Part shown: positions 23,898 through 33,180 of the stretch, one piece after another | Numbering within the stretch: the first letter of the stretch is position 1 | Layout: every line of letters starts with the position of its first letter | NCBI RefSeq assembly: GCF_035590735.1 | Contig: NZ_CP141595.1 | Span: 3,744,001 to 3,808,000 of the forward strand | Reading direction: 5' to 3' | Source: Rossellomorea aquimaris | Lineage (GTDB): Bacteria; Bacillota; Bacilli; Bacillales; Bacillaceae_B | Length of the DNA: 64,000 nucleotides | Notes under the pieces: model-generated | The model's input: only the letters and a program-made list of their open reading frames with translations | The model's database searches: none | What the model was told of the DNA's origin: nothing | Position numbers and translations under genes: made by a program

Positions 23898-24863
23898 ATG
23901 AAATTAAGAAGCTTATTATCATTATTACTCATCGCTTCTCTTCTATTTTTAGCTGCTTGCGGTAATAAAGAAGAGGAAAAAGAGGGTTCTGCAAGTAACG
24001 ATGATAAAAAAGAAGAATCTTATACAGTGGAACACGCAATGGGTACGACTGAAATCGAAGGGACTCCTAAGAAGGTTGTCATCCTTACTAATGAAGGAAC
24101 AGAGGCTCTTCTCTCAATGGACGTGACCCCTGTCGGTGCCGTACAATCCTGGACAGGAGATCCATGGTACGATCATATTGCCGACGACATGAAAGATGTT
24201 GAAGTAGTCGGAACTGAAAGTGAATTAAACATGGAAGCTATTGCTAAACTTCAGCCGGATCTTATTATCGGGAACAAAATGCGTCAAGAAGAACAATACA
24301 ATCAGCTGAAAGACATCGCTCCTACGGTTATGGCTGAAACATTAAGAGGTAATTGGAAAGAAAACTTTGAGTTATACGCTAAAGCAGTAAACAAAGAAGA
24401 AAAAGGTCAGGAAGTATTAACCCAGTACGACCAGCGAATTGAAGATCTTAAAGGTAAGCTTGGAGACAAATTAAACCAGGAAGTATCTATGGTCCGCTTT
24501 TTAGCAGGTGACGTACGTATCTATCATAAAGATTCATTCTCAGGTGTGATACTGGATCAATTAGGATTTGCCCGTCCTGAAGGTCAGGATGTTGACGACT
24601 TTGCTGAAAAAGGTGTGACGAAAGAGCGAATCCCTGCGATGGATGGAGATGTGTTATTCTACTTCACATATGAAACGGGCGATGGAGAAGCGAACAAGCT
24701 TGCTGAAGAGTGGCTGAACGATCCTCTATTCCAAAACCTTGAAGTAGCAAAACAAGATAAAGTGTATGAAGTAAGCGATGCTATTTGGAACACTGCTGGT
24801 GGCGTCATGGCAGCAAATGCGATGCTTGATGATATCGAAAAGTTTTTCCTGGAGCAGGAATAA
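23898..24863 (+). CDS. Iron-siderophore ABC transporter substrate-binding lipoprotein
   Basis: A FepB/FhuD-like receptor lipoprotein of 321 residues. The signal peptide ends in LAAC (18-21), so Cys21 should be lipidated, followed by an acidic/Ser linker. The periplasmic-binding fold is seen from VEHAMGTTEIEGTPKKVVIL to the C-terminal WNTAGGVMAANAMLDDI. It belongs to the iron-hydroxamate/siderophore class with the divergent permeases; the ligand cannot be deduced. RBS CAGGAGGA lies before the ATG. Confidence 0.93.
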   Translation: MKLRSLLSLLLIASLLFLAACGNKEEEKEGSASNDDKKEESYTVEHAMGTTEIEGTPKKVVILTNEGTEALLSMDVTPVGAVQSWTGDPWYDHIADDMKDVEVVGTESELNMEAIAKLQPDLIIGNKMRQEEQYNQLKDIAPTVMAETLRGNWKENFELYAKAVNKEEKGQEVLTQYDQRIEDLKGKLGDKLNQEVSMVRFLAGDVRIYHKDSFSGVILDQLGFARPEGQDVDDFAEKGVTKERIPAMDGDVLFYFTYETGDGEANKLAEEWLNDPLFQNLEVAKQDKVYEVSDAIWNTAGGVMAANAMLDDIEKFFLEQE

Positions 24864-24870
24864 CGACATG

Positions 24871-24908
24871 AGACTGGAAAAGGGACATTCCTTTTCCAGT
24901 CTTTTTAT
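24871..24908 (+). terminator. Terminator of the binding protein gene
   Basis: GACTGGAAAAGG pairs with CCTTTTCCAGTC across a short loop, followed by TTTTTATTTTT. Confidence 0.93.
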
Positions 24909-25032
24909 TTTTAGCCCTCTATTAATCCAGCAGACCTTTACGTTTTTTCCCACTTCCCCCATAACTTTTCATAATTCTCCTAATTTCGGAAACACTACAG
25001 GATAGACCATACATCGAACATGAGGGATTAGT

Positions 25033-26538
25033 ATGTTTCCATTCTTTAGAAATAAGAAAAACACCGATAACACGAAGAAAAAACAGACCTACGAAAACTT
25101 TAAGCAGGAAGCTGAGAAATCAGCCGACTATAAACAAGCCTTTTATCAGAACCCTCATACAGGGGCAAAATTCAGTCTGCATTTCATTACCACCCTGATT
25201 GATGGGAAAATCCTGCAGGAGGATGTTCTTCCCTCCTTACTTTCAAAAGACTTTCATTCATTTGATGATTTAAAGACGTTGGTTCCTGTCCTGGATATAG
25301 AAGTATCCAACGATGAAGCACAAATTGAACAAAAGCTTTTTAACGGATATACCTTGTTAACGATGGATGCCTCCAACCGGAAATTTGCCTTCATCGCTAC
25401 GAAAAATGAAATGGGAAGAAAGGTTTCCCAACCGGAAGTGGAGTTCAGTGTGGTTGGTCCTAAAGAGGCCTTTGTAGAATCACTCAGTGACAACCTGAAC
25501 CTTCTCCGTAAACGTCTTCCCATTAAAGAACTGCTGGTGGAAGAATTTAATATGGGAAAACTGACTCACACGAGGGTCGCCCTGGTTTATCTTGATGGAT
25601 TGGTGGATGAAGCCAATGTGAATACGATGCGGCAACGTTTACGAGCCGTGGATTTTGATCAAATCATGGATAGTTCATTTATTGAACAGCTCATTGCCGA
25701 TAATAGTAATTCCCCTTTCCCCCAACTTTTGGATTCAGAACGGCCGGATCGAGTCGCTTCTGTACTGGTAGAAGGGAAGTTGGCCGTGATGGTGGATGGA
25801 TCGCCTCACGCATTGATTGGACCCACGACTCTCGTTGAGTTCTTTAATGCCTATGAGGATTATTTCTTGAATTTCTCGATCGCCTCATTCCTGCGTCTAG
25901 TACGTGTTTTTGCAGTAGCATTCTCGATATTGATTACACCCGTATATGTTGCTGCGTTGACGTATCATTATGAACTCATACCAAAGGATCTTATGGCCAC
26001 TCTTGTAACATCCAGACAAGAAATCCCTTTGCCTCCTATATTAGAGGCGTTATTTCTAGAATTAACGATTGAATTATTGCGTGAGGCAGGAGCCCGCCTT
26101 CCAACCAAAGTTGGCCAAACCATCGGTATCGTTGGAGGGATCGTCATTGGGACCGCATCCGTTGAGGCAGGGATTACGAGTAACGTACTGCTCATTTTAG
26201 TTGCCCTTGCTGCGCTTGCTTCCTTTACGACTCCCGTATACCGCATGGGTAATACGATCCGCTTGCTCCGATTCCCCTTCTTGTTGTTCGCACAACTATG
26301 GGGATTATTAGGCATTGTTTTCTGTTTCTGTTTACTTATGGGACATTTATTACAATTAACTTCCTTGGGAAGACCGTTTCTGGAGCCACTCTATCCACCG
26401 AGAATGAAGGACCTGAAAGACGCTCTAATCAGGTTCCCTTTCAGTAAACAAGCAGGGCGACCAGAATATTTAAGAACGAAGAAACCATACAGATTCCGTC
26501 CATCTGAAGGAAAGAAGAAGCTGGATATAGACGAATAA
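25033..26538 (+). CDS. Spore germination receptor subunit A (GerAA/GerKA family)
   Basis: A 501-residue GerA-type A subunit. A large hydrophilic N-terminal domain is followed by about five hydrophobic segments, with the family block LTIELLREAGARLPTKVGQTIGIVGGIVIG. It resides in the spore inner membrane and, with B and C subunits, senses nutrients to trigger germination. The start ATG follows GAGGGATTAGT. It is the first of three genes in a tight operon; expression should be forespore-specific (SigG), though I could not confirm a SigG promoter by eye. Confidence 0.94.
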   Translation: MFPFFRNKKNTDNTKKKQTYENFKQEAEKSADYKQAFYQNPHTGAKFSLHFITTLIDGKILQEDVLPSLLSKDFHSFDDLKTLVPVLDIEVSNDEAQIEQKLFNGYTLLTMDASNRKFAFIATKNEMGRKVSQPEVEFSVVGPKEAFVESLSDNLNLLRKRLPIKELLVEEFNMGKLTHTRVALVYLDGLVDEANVNTMRQRLRAVDFDQIMDSSFIEQLIADNSNSPFPQLLDSERPDRVASVLVEGKLAVMVDGSPHALIGPTTLVEFFNAYEDYFLNFSIASFLRLVRVFAVAFSILITPVYVAALTYHYELIPKDLMATLVTSRQEIPLPPILEALFLELTIELLREAGARLPTKVGQTIGIVGGIVIGTASVEAGITSNVLLILVALAALASFTTPVYRMGNTIRLLRFPFLLFAQLWGLLGIVFCFCLLMGHLLQLTSLGRPFLEPLYPPRMKDLKDALIRFPFSKQAGRPEYLRTKKPYRFRPSEGKKKLDIDE

Positions 26539-26555
26539 AGGTCGGAGGTGATCAG

Positions 26556-27644
26556 ATGCAAACCATTCCAGATAGAAGAAAAATATCCCCTTTCCTTGTT
26601 TTCTTTCTCATACATTCAATACAAGTCGGGGCAGGTGTTCTGGGGTTCCAACGAATCATTTCGATGAATGCGGGGTATGATGGTTGGATTTCTGTCATCC
26701 TCGCAGGTATCCTTACTCATGTTCTCATGTTCCTTATGTACCTTATTTTAGAAAAATCTGGAGGGGACCTTGTATCTGCTCATACTTTGGCTTTCGGGAA
26801 GTGGATTGGAAATATATTCAACTTATTATTTGCCCTCTACTTCAGTTTACTGGTGATAACGATTATGAGGACGTATATCGAGGTATTGCAAGTTTGGATG
26901 TATCCGCGATTAAGTACGTTTATGTTTGCATTTTTCTTCTTGATCCTTGTCTATTATATTGTGAATGGTGGAGTCCGTACCATTGCAGGTACCGCATTTT
27001 TTGGAACTGTACTACCCAGTTATCTGATCTTAACCTTTGCATTTACATTTAAATACGCAGATTTCCGAAACATTTTACCGGTATTTGATCACACCATCAA
27101 AGATATTTTAATCTCCACAAAAAATATGTCACTTACTTATCTCGGATACGAAGCCATACTGATGCTTTATCCTTATATTAAAGATGCTAAAAAGTCTCAG
27201 AAATATGCTCATTGGGGGCTATTTACAACCACAACCATATACACCTTAATCGCCATCATTTCTTTTGCTTTTTTCAGTCAAAAGCAATTAGAAAAGACCG
27301 TTTGGGCCACCCTTTCTATGTGGAAAATCGTTGAAATGCCCTTTGTTGAACGTTTTGAATATATTGGAATCGCCAATTGGTGCTTAGTGATTCTGCCCAA
27401 CGTGTGCATATCTCTCTGGTGTGCCAGCAGGACCATTAAGCGTATGACTCCTTTACGACATCGTCATGCCTTGATCATCATTTGTATTCTCTGTTTATGC
27501 ACCTTAACTTTTATCACTGACCGAAAACAGGTTAATTTCTTGAATACAGTTTCAGGACAAATCGGTTTCTATTTCAACTTTTTTTACATACCTGCTCTTT
27601 TAGTACTGGTGACTATCATGAAGAAGGTGAGACAAAAACGATGA
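26556..27644 (+). CDS. Spore germination receptor subunit B (GerAB family permease)
   Basis: A 362-residue ten-segment membrane protein of the endospore germination permease family, related to APC amino acid transporters. It starts KISPFLVFFLIHSIQVGAGVLGF, typical of the family. In GerA-type receptors the B subunit holds the germinant binding pocket. RBS GGAGGTGATC lies before the ATG, 17 bases after the A subunit. It overlaps the C subunit start by four bases. Confidence 0.94.
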   Translation: MQTIPDRRKISPFLVFFLIHSIQVGAGVLGFQRIISMNAGYDGWISVILAGILTHVLMFLMYLILEKSGGDLVSAHTLAFGKWIGNIFNLLFALYFSLLVITIMRTYIEVLQVWMYPRLSTFMFAFFFLILVYYIVNGGVRTIAGTAFFGTVLPSYLILTFAFTFKYADFRNILPVFDHTIKDILISTKNMSLTYLGYEAILMLYPYIKDAKKSQKYAHWGLFTTTTIYTLIAIISFAFFSQKQLEKTVWATLSMWKIVEMPFVERFEYIGIANWCLVILPNVCISLWCASRTIKRMTPLRHRHALIIICILCLCTLTFITDRKQVNFLNTVSGQIGFYFNFFYIPALLVLVTIMKKVRQKR

Positions 27645-28738
27645 AACAACTTTCCTTGATCATTTTACTCATTTGTTCTCTTTTCCTATCAGGATGCGTA
27701 GAAAAGGAGATTCTCGACGATTTATATGTTGAAACCGGAAAAGCTTATGATTATGTAGGAGAGAATAAAATGAGAGGAACAGCTCTGTTCCCCATTTATT
27801 TATCCGATAAATCCATCCAAAACGGAACGCTGTCTGCAGAAGCATCATCCACGCGGGAAGTGCTGGAGAAATTAGAAAGAAGAGCCCAACAGCCTCTTGT
27901 AAGAGGAAGCTTGGATGTCGTATTGATAGGAGAAAAGCTGGCTGAAAAAGGAATCATCGATGTTGGAGACTCCCTGCAAAGAGACGCCAGTGTTGGGGCA
28001 AGGGTATATATAACGGTCGTAGAAGGCGAAGCAGGCGAACTCATCAAAGGGAACTATGGCTTAAGAGGAAATGGAACGTATATTTCCAACTTAATCACAC
28101 ACAACATCACCCGAAGAGAATTGCCAGAAACAAACCTGCATTTGTTTCTATTCGATTATTTTCAAGACGGAAAAACACCCTATCTCCCAATACTAAAGCA
28201 ACTCTCTAATGACAGTGTAGCCATTACAGGTATTGCCCTTTTCGATAAAGACAAAATGGTCAAAAAGATTTCTGCTATGGATATGTTTTTCTTTAAATTA
28301 TTAGTGGATAAATTTGCTGAAGGAAGCCATGTCATCAAAATGGGGAAAAAGCCTGGTACTGCCGAAAAAACCGTTGAGGCTTCAGTAACAAGCCTGATTT
28401 CAAAGCACAAGATTATCATCAAACATAAAGCTGATCCTGTTGAAGTGACAATGAGAATCAAGGTTAGGGGAATTGTCAGAGAGTATACCGGAAAAAAATT
28501 GACACCTGATAAAGTGGGAGAGGTTGAGAAAAAAATGGAAAAGGATATCGAGAGAAAATGCTTAGCCATGCTGAAGGATTTTCAGGAATTAGGCATCGAC
28601 CCTGTGGGTATCGGTCAAAATCAAAAGCACGGGGTACGTGGATTTGACCTTAAAGAATGGAAAGAAAGCATTTATCCCCGGGTAAGATTCAATGTCGACG
28701 CAAAGGTTCAGATCTTGGAAGCTGGTACAGTAGAATAG
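27641..28738 (+). CDS. Spore germination receptor subunit C (GerAC family lipoprotein)
   Basis: A 365-residue lipoprotein. The signal peptide ends in LSGC (16-19), so Cys19 is the lipid attachment site. The three-domain GerAC fold is suggested by RGTALFPIYLSDKS, the LDVVLIGEKLAEKG block, and the C-terminal RKCLAMLKDFQELGIDPVGIG and WKESIYPRVRFNVDAKVQI. It completes a full A-B-C receptor operon. Confidence 0.94.
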   Translation: MKQLSLIILLICSLFLSGCVEKEILDDLYVETGKAYDYVGENKMRGTALFPIYLSDKSIQNGTLSAEASSTREVLEKLERRAQQPLVRGSLDVVLIGEKLAEKGIIDVGDSLQRDASVGARVYITVVEGEAGELIKGNYGLRGNGTYISNLITHNITRRELPETNLHLFLFDYFQDGKTPYLPILKQLSNDSVAITGIALFDKDKMVKKISAMDMFFFKLLVDKFAEGSHVIKMGKKPGTAEKTVEASVTSLISKHKIIIKHKADPVEVTMRIKVRGIVREYTGKKLTPDKVGEVEKKMEKDIERKCLAMLKDFQELGIDPVGIGQNQKHGVRGFDLKEWKESIYPRVRFNVDAKVQILEAGTVE

Positions 28739-28746
28739 CATCTATA

Positions 28747-28777
28747 AAGAAGGCTCCCTATTGTGGGGAGCCCTTCT
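28747..28777. terminator. Hairpin between the ger operon and the convergent oxidoreductase gene
   Basis: AGGCTCCC (28751-28758) pairs with GGGAGCCCT (28766-28774). The T tract is weak in both directions. It lies between convergent genes and probably serves both. Confidence 0.65.
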
Positions 28778-28780
28778 ACT

Positions 28781-29821
28781 CTATTTCAGTTTAATAACAC
28801 ATTTGCTCTCTGCACTTTCTTTACATGCTTCGATGATTTTTATCACGTGTAAAGCATCCTCTGGTTTTACAGGTAGAGGTTTATCCCCCTTCAAGGTTCC
28901 ATATATCCCCAGATAGAACTGAGTATAATCGCCCTTTTCAGAAGGAATGACTTCTGAAGTCACTTCATCCCCGGATAGTGTTGTCAGTGTACCCCAGTAC
29001 TCTTCATCTTCCAATCCCCACTCTTCATCAAGAGGGTTTTTCCCTGCTTTTAGATCATCCTCCTGACGATCCATTCCGTGCTTCATGTAGCTTCCTTTTA
29101 TTCCATGTACCTGATAGCGAGGTCCTGGGTCAAGGACTATAGAACGGGAGTACAATTGCACTCTCAATACGTCATACCCGAGTGTAATGTGGAAATAGTC
29201 TTCCGCTTTTTCCGGATCCCTTTGCGGGAACACATCTGCCTGAACCCATTGTGGTGTACCAAACAGGGTGAGTACTTGATCTAGGAGGTGAGAGCCCAAA
29301 TCATATAACACCCCGGCTCCCTCGATTTTATTTTCTTTCCAACGATCTTTAATAGCCGGGCGGAAACGGTCGAAGTGAGCTTCATATGTATAGATTTGTC
29401 CTAAAGCTTCTTCTTTAAGTAATTTTTGGATGGTTAAAAAATCGGCATCCCATCGGCGGTTATGGAATACGGAAAGATGCAAGCCTCTCTCTTTCGCTAA
29501 AGCCAGCAGCTCTTCCCCTTCCACACTATTCGTCACAAACGGCTTCTCTACCACTACATGTTTATCAGCTAATAATGACTGCTTAATCATCCGGTAATGA
29601 AGATGGTTTGGTGTTGTGATCACAACTAATTCAATGTCTTGTTGAAGTAAATCGTCAAGGGACGAAACCACTGTTGTACCCTTAATGTCTTTCAATACTT
29701 TCTCCTCATCAGAAGAAAGCACCGCTTCGATATGAAATTCCTCCAAATGAGAAAGTAACGGTCGATGAAAACTTTGTCCTGAAAAACCGTATCCTACTAA
29801 TCCAACTTTAATCGGTTGCAT
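28781..29821 (-). CDS. Gfo/Idh/MocA family oxidoreductase
   Basis: An NAD(P)-dependent sugar-type dehydrogenase of 346 residues. The Rossmann start IKVGLVGYGFSGQS (4-17), the EKP of HVVVEKPFVTNS and a GSHLLDQVL helix with the His are conserved. The substrate is unknown; inositol or other sugars are common for the family. AAAGGTGACATT lies before the ATG at 29819-29821; a longer frame upstream has no site. It is divergent from the thioredoxin gene. Confidence 0.92.
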   Translation of the reverse strand: MQPIKVGLVGYGFSGQSFHRPLLSHLEEFHIEAVLSSDEEKVLKDIKGTTVVSSLDDLLQQDIELVVITTPNHLHYRMIKQSLLADKHVVVEKPFVTNSVEGEELLALAKERGLHLSVFHNRRWDADFLTIQKLLKEEALGQIYTYEAHFDRFRPAIKDRWKENKIEGAGVLYDLGSHLLDQVLTLFGTPQWVQADVFPQRDPEKAEDYFHITLGYDVLRVQLYSRSIVLDPGPRYQVHGIKGSYMKHGMDRQEDDLKAGKNPLDEEWGLEDEEYWGTLTTLSGDEVTSEVIPSEKGDYTQFYLGIYGTLKGDKPLPVKPEDALHVIKIIEACKESAESKCVIKLK

Positions 29822-29944
29822 AATGTCACCTTTTTCTTTCAAAATGTATTCCCATATTATCATGTACAAGTTCAGACGAAAAATGATTCGTTTTACAATT
29901 GATCGATGTATTGTATAAAATAATACCAAAGGGAGGTTAACAGC

Positions 29945-30259
29945 ATGCAATCAATCAAAAACAAAGAAACCTTTGAAGATTTAATCAGTTCAGCAGAGCC
30001 GGTGATCGTGAAATTCCACGCAGACTGGTGTCCCGACTGCCGTCGTATGGATATGTTCATTGATGAGATCATGGAAGAGTTCGGTCAATATAAATGGTAC
30101 GACATCAATAAAGACGAATTTCCTGAAATCGCCGAAAAATATGACGTCATGGGCATCCCAAGCCTGCTTGTCTACAAAAACGGCGAAAAAATCGCTCACC
30201 TGCACAGCGCCAATGCCAAAACACCAGAACAAGTAACAGAATTCCTAAGCACACTATAA
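29945..30259 (+). CDS. Thioredoxin family protein
   Basis: A 104-residue thioredoxin with a CPDC active site (Cys29, Cys32) in HADWCPDCRRMD and the cis-Pro in DVMGIPSLLVYKNG. CPDC is an uncommon variant of the CGPC site and should shift the redox potential. No signal peptide is present, so it is cytoplasmic. RBS AGGGAGGTT precedes the ATG. Confidence 0.92.
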   Translation: MQSIKNKETFEDLISSAEPVIVKFHADWCPDCRRMDMFIDEIMEEFGQYKWYDINKDEFPEIAEKYDVMGIPSLLVYKNGEKIAHLHSANAKTPEQVTEFLSTL

Positions 30260-30264
30260 CCCAG

Positions 30265-30298
30265 AGGTCCGTCCCCGTTTATGCACAGGGACGGACCT
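30265..30298. terminator. GGGACGGACCT hairpin between convergent genes
   Basis: AGGTCCGTCCC (30265-30275) pairs with GGGACGGACCT (30288-30298) across 12 bases. It lies between the thioredoxin gene and the lipase gene, which converge. T runs are short, so efficiency is uncertain. Confidence 0.65.
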
Positions 30299-30316
30299 TG
30301 TATTCACTTCAAACAA

Positions 30317-31741
30317 TTAATAGATATTCCCCTTTCCATCTACATAAACGGTTTGAATCACCGTTCTCTGAAATTCGTTCCCTTCCTGGGTCTCCCCTTC
30401 TATATCGATGGTGATGTTATGGACTCCTTCTTCAAATTCAGCAAGAGGCAGAGAAGATAGATTTTCAGTTGTAATGAGGGTGGTTTGGTTTTTGTTTCCG
30501 CTCTTCGTTGGGATATGGTGAATGGAATATGTTTTCTTTACAGGTTTGTCGTGTACATTGCATGAACCCATTAAAGTTTCTCCATCCCCCGCCAACTGAT
30601 TCCACCCCTTACTAACCCCTTCCTGAAACAGAATGGTCAGCATGTATTTTTCACTTTGACTATTATGCGCCCTCATTTCCCACTGTCCCAAAAGGGGCTT
30701 GGAAATGATAATGGAATGATGATAAGCGCCAGGGAAAAAGCCTGTCGCATCTTCCGTAACCATGAACTGTTTATACACTTGCCCGTTCGGACTAAGGAGC
30801 TCATAGATCGCAGCCTGTTGATCACTGATCCAGTCCACCGAGATTTTCTCTACCTCTTCCTCCACTGAAAACCTCTCCACTCCAACGCCCACAAATGCCC
30901 CACCTCTATGGAGGACCGATGTTTCTCCCTCTTTCGCTAGCTCGCTCACAGCAGCATAGGAAACCTCTTGCACCTCTTCAATTAAGAGATCCTTTAAATA
31001 AGGGAAAATCTCCCCGCCTTCTTTTATCGTCGTATGAGACCAGTCTTGGACCCGCACCTCTTTCCCATAAGGAAGACGTGAACTTGTTACCAGCACCGCT
31101 CCATCACTTTGCCCAAATCGGCTTAAGTATAACCCTCCCCAAAACAGTTCAGAATTCACCCCTCCCCATCCTGTACCACCGAATGTATAGAATGGGGTGG
31201 CTTTTGCAAGTTCAAGTTCATCCGTCTGGGAACGGTAAGATTTCATATATCCTGTTTGCAAGGAAAACACGGCATTATTTTTACTTTTTAAAGCATCGGT
31301 TAACCAGCCGGCCCATTTACTATAGGCAAGGTCTGCAAGCTCTGACCCATGATGAGGGGACGAAAGAGTAATGACCCTTTCTACATATGGTCCGGCACCA
31401 TAATGAACCAATGCCGTTTGAACATCGATCCCTCCTTTACTATGTCCCACAACCACTACCTTCCTCTTAAAATAGTCATAAATCTCACGAAGCTTCCCCT
31501 CTAAAAGTTGCCCATTCTTCCACATATCTTCGTCGGGATGCAAATCAATGAAAACTGCTTGGTGCCCATATTTCCGTGTGGATTTCTGTAAATCATTTTC
31601 TCTTATCCACGTGTCTGAAGAGGCATGAATCCCATGAATAAATAAAATCGGATATCCCTCCGACCCGTCTGCCATTTCATCCACAAACCACCTGCCCGGT
31701 ATTCCCGATGCATTCTGTATCCCATCCATTTTCTCATGCAA
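30317..31741 (-). CDS. Alpha/beta hydrolase, lipase/esterase type
   Basis: A 474-residue protein. The N-terminal half is an alpha/beta hydrolase with the oxyanion strand ILFIHGIHASSDTW, the nucleophile elbow GHSKGG (Ser101) and a later SRLPYGKEVRVQDWSHTTI with a probable catalytic His. The C-terminal half is beta-rich and may bind a partner or substrate. There is no signal peptide, so the protein looks cytoplasmic unless exported otherwise. The start is TTG at 31739-31741 with GGAGG eight bases upstream. Confidence 0.85.
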   Translation of the reverse strand: MHEKMDGIQNASGIPGRWFVDEMADGSEGYPILFIHGIHASSDTWIRENDLQKSTRKYGHQAVFIDLHPDEDMWKNGQLLEGKLREIYDYFKRKVVVVGHSKGGIDVQTALVHYGAGPYVERVITLSSPHHGSELADLAYSKWAGWLTDALKSKNNAVFSLQTGYMKSYRSQTDELELAKATPFYTFGGTGWGGVNSELFWGGLYLSRFGQSDGAVLVTSSRLPYGKEVRVQDWSHTTIKEGGEIFPYLKDLLIEEVQEVSYAAVSELAKEGETSVLHRGGAFVGVGVERFSVEEEVEKISVDWISDQQAAIYELLSPNGQVYKQFMVTEDATGFFPGAYHHSIIISKPLLGQWEMRAHNSQSEKYMLTILFQEGVSKGWNQLAGDGETLMGSCNVHDKPVKKTYSIHHIPTKSGNKNQTTLITTENLSSLPLAEFEEGVHNITIDIEGETQEGNEFQRTVIQTVYVDGKGNIY

Positions 31742-31954
31742 TTTCTTTACCTCCCTTTAGATATCCTATCTTCATTATCGTTTAGAAGATTCAAAATATC
31801 AGTAGGAATGTTGAATATAGGAATAAAGTTACAACTTTCATGTTCGTATCTTATTCAGTGGTTCAGTTTTATAATTCGTCATCAATACGGTAAAAAAAAG
31901 AATATTCATAAAAAAGCCAGGCGCATTCATCATGCGCCTGGCTTTCCCCGTCAA

Positions 31955-33145
31955 TCAACCCTCCACCGTAAAAGCAGGAATCGGGTCTTTCAATTTTGTC
32001 CAATCCTCCCCCATTTCTCTTTCTGTTAATAAGCAGCTATCTAATGACTGCTCTATTTCTTCCCTGTTCATCTCAAGACCGATAAATACGATTTCGTTCA
32101 CTCTATCACCATAAACAGGATCCCATCTCTCAGCTAATTCCACTTCTTCAGCCAGGATTTCCTTTCTCTCATTTTCAGGATAAGCAGCTACCCATTCCCC
32201 TGCTCCCTGAATGATGATCGATGGACCTGCCTGGGATAATAAGCCCGTCATGTCGTTACGGGTCGGCAGCCAAAAGAAGCCTTTTGCCCTCACGATGTCT
32301 ACCGGCCACTCTTCCATCCATTTCATGAATCGTTCAGGGTGAAAGGGCTTTTTTCGTCTGTATACAAAAGAAGAAATTCCATATTCCTCTGTCTCAGGAA
32401 TGTGTTCTTCCTGTAACTCTTTTATCCAGCCGGCTGCCTGGCTCGCTTTCTCAAAATCGAACAGGTTGGTATCCAGTACTTGAGCTAATGGTATGTTGGA
32501 ATGAGAAGCTTCAATGATTCTAGCTTCTGAATTCAATTTTTGAAGAACAGCTTTTAATTCTATAACATCCACTTCTTCCACTAAATCTATTTTATTTAAC
32601 ACAATCACATTCGCAAACTCGATTTGATCAATCAGTAAATCCACTACTTCCCTTGTGTCACCTTCGTCCGTTGCCTGCTTTCGATCCAGCAGAGTTTCAC
32701 CACTTGCAAAATCATGCCAGAATCGGTTGGCATCCACAACCGTCACCATCGTATCCAGTTTTGTTTTCCTCGTAAGATCAATCTCCATCTCTTCATCCAG
32801 ATAAGTGAATGTTTGAGCTACAGGAATCGGTTCGGAAATTCCGGTAGATTCAATCACTATATAATCAATATTCCCCTGATCGACCAATCGCTGGACTTCT
32901 ATCATTAAATCTTCCCTCAAGGTGCAGCAAATACAACCATTTTGAAGCTCCACTAATTTTTCTTCTGTTCTGGTGAACCCTCCACTCTTCACCAGGGACG
33001 CATCGATATTCACTTCACTCATATCATTCACAATGACCGCTATTCGCTTATCTTCCCTATTATGTAAAATATGATTTAATAATGTCGTCTTTCCTGATCC
33101 TAAATAACCGCTTAATACTGTTACTGGTACTTTCATGATAAACAT
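31955..33145 (-). CDS. COG0523 family GTPase, zinc metallochaperone (YciC/ZagA-like)
   Basis: A 396-residue CobW/YciC-type GTPase. Walker A GYLGSGKT is at 13-20, the metal-binding CICC at 71-74 (within ELQNGCICCTLRED), and NKID near residue 190. A CobW_C domain follows. Family members under Zur insert or shuttle zinc into essential enzymes in zinc starvation. A Zur box lies 15 bases upstream, and the other genes of the cluster have Zur boxes too. The ATG at 33145 has GGGAG close by; another ATG three codons later is possible. Confidence 0.92.
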   Translation of the reverse strand: MFIMKVPVTVLSGYLGSGKTTLLNHILHNREDKRIAVIVNDMSEVNIDASLVKSGGFTRTEEKLVELQNGCICCTLREDLMIEVQRLVDQGNIDYIVIESTGISEPIPVAQTFTYLDEEMEIDLTRKTKLDTMVTVVDANRFWHDFASGETLLDRKQATDEGDTREVVDLLIDQIEFANVIVLNKIDLVEEVDVIELKAVLQKLNSEARIIEASHSNIPLAQVLDTNLFDFEKASQAAGWIKELQEEHIPETEEYGISSFVYRRKKPFHPERFMKWMEEWPVDIVRAKGFFWLPTRNDMTGLLSQAGPSIIIQGAGEWVAAYPENERKEILAEEVELAERWDPVYGDRVNEIVFIGLEMNREEIEQSLDSCLLTEREMGEDWTKLKDPIPAFTVEG

Positions 33146-33159
33146 TCATCTCCCTTTAA

Positions 33160-33180
33160 ATATCGAAATCATTACGATTT
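33160..33180. promoter_or_regulatory. Zur box of the COG0523 gene
   Basis: ATATCGAAATCATTACGATTT matches most of the Bacillus Zur consensus AAATCGTAATNATTACGATTT. It overlaps the stop codon of the upstream gene and lies 15 bases before the GTPase start. Confidence 0.88.

Noticed and set aside
24950..25032. SigG promoter for the germination operon
   Set aside because: A CATACAT -10-like sequence is present near 25008, but no -35 at the right distance fits the SigG consensus.
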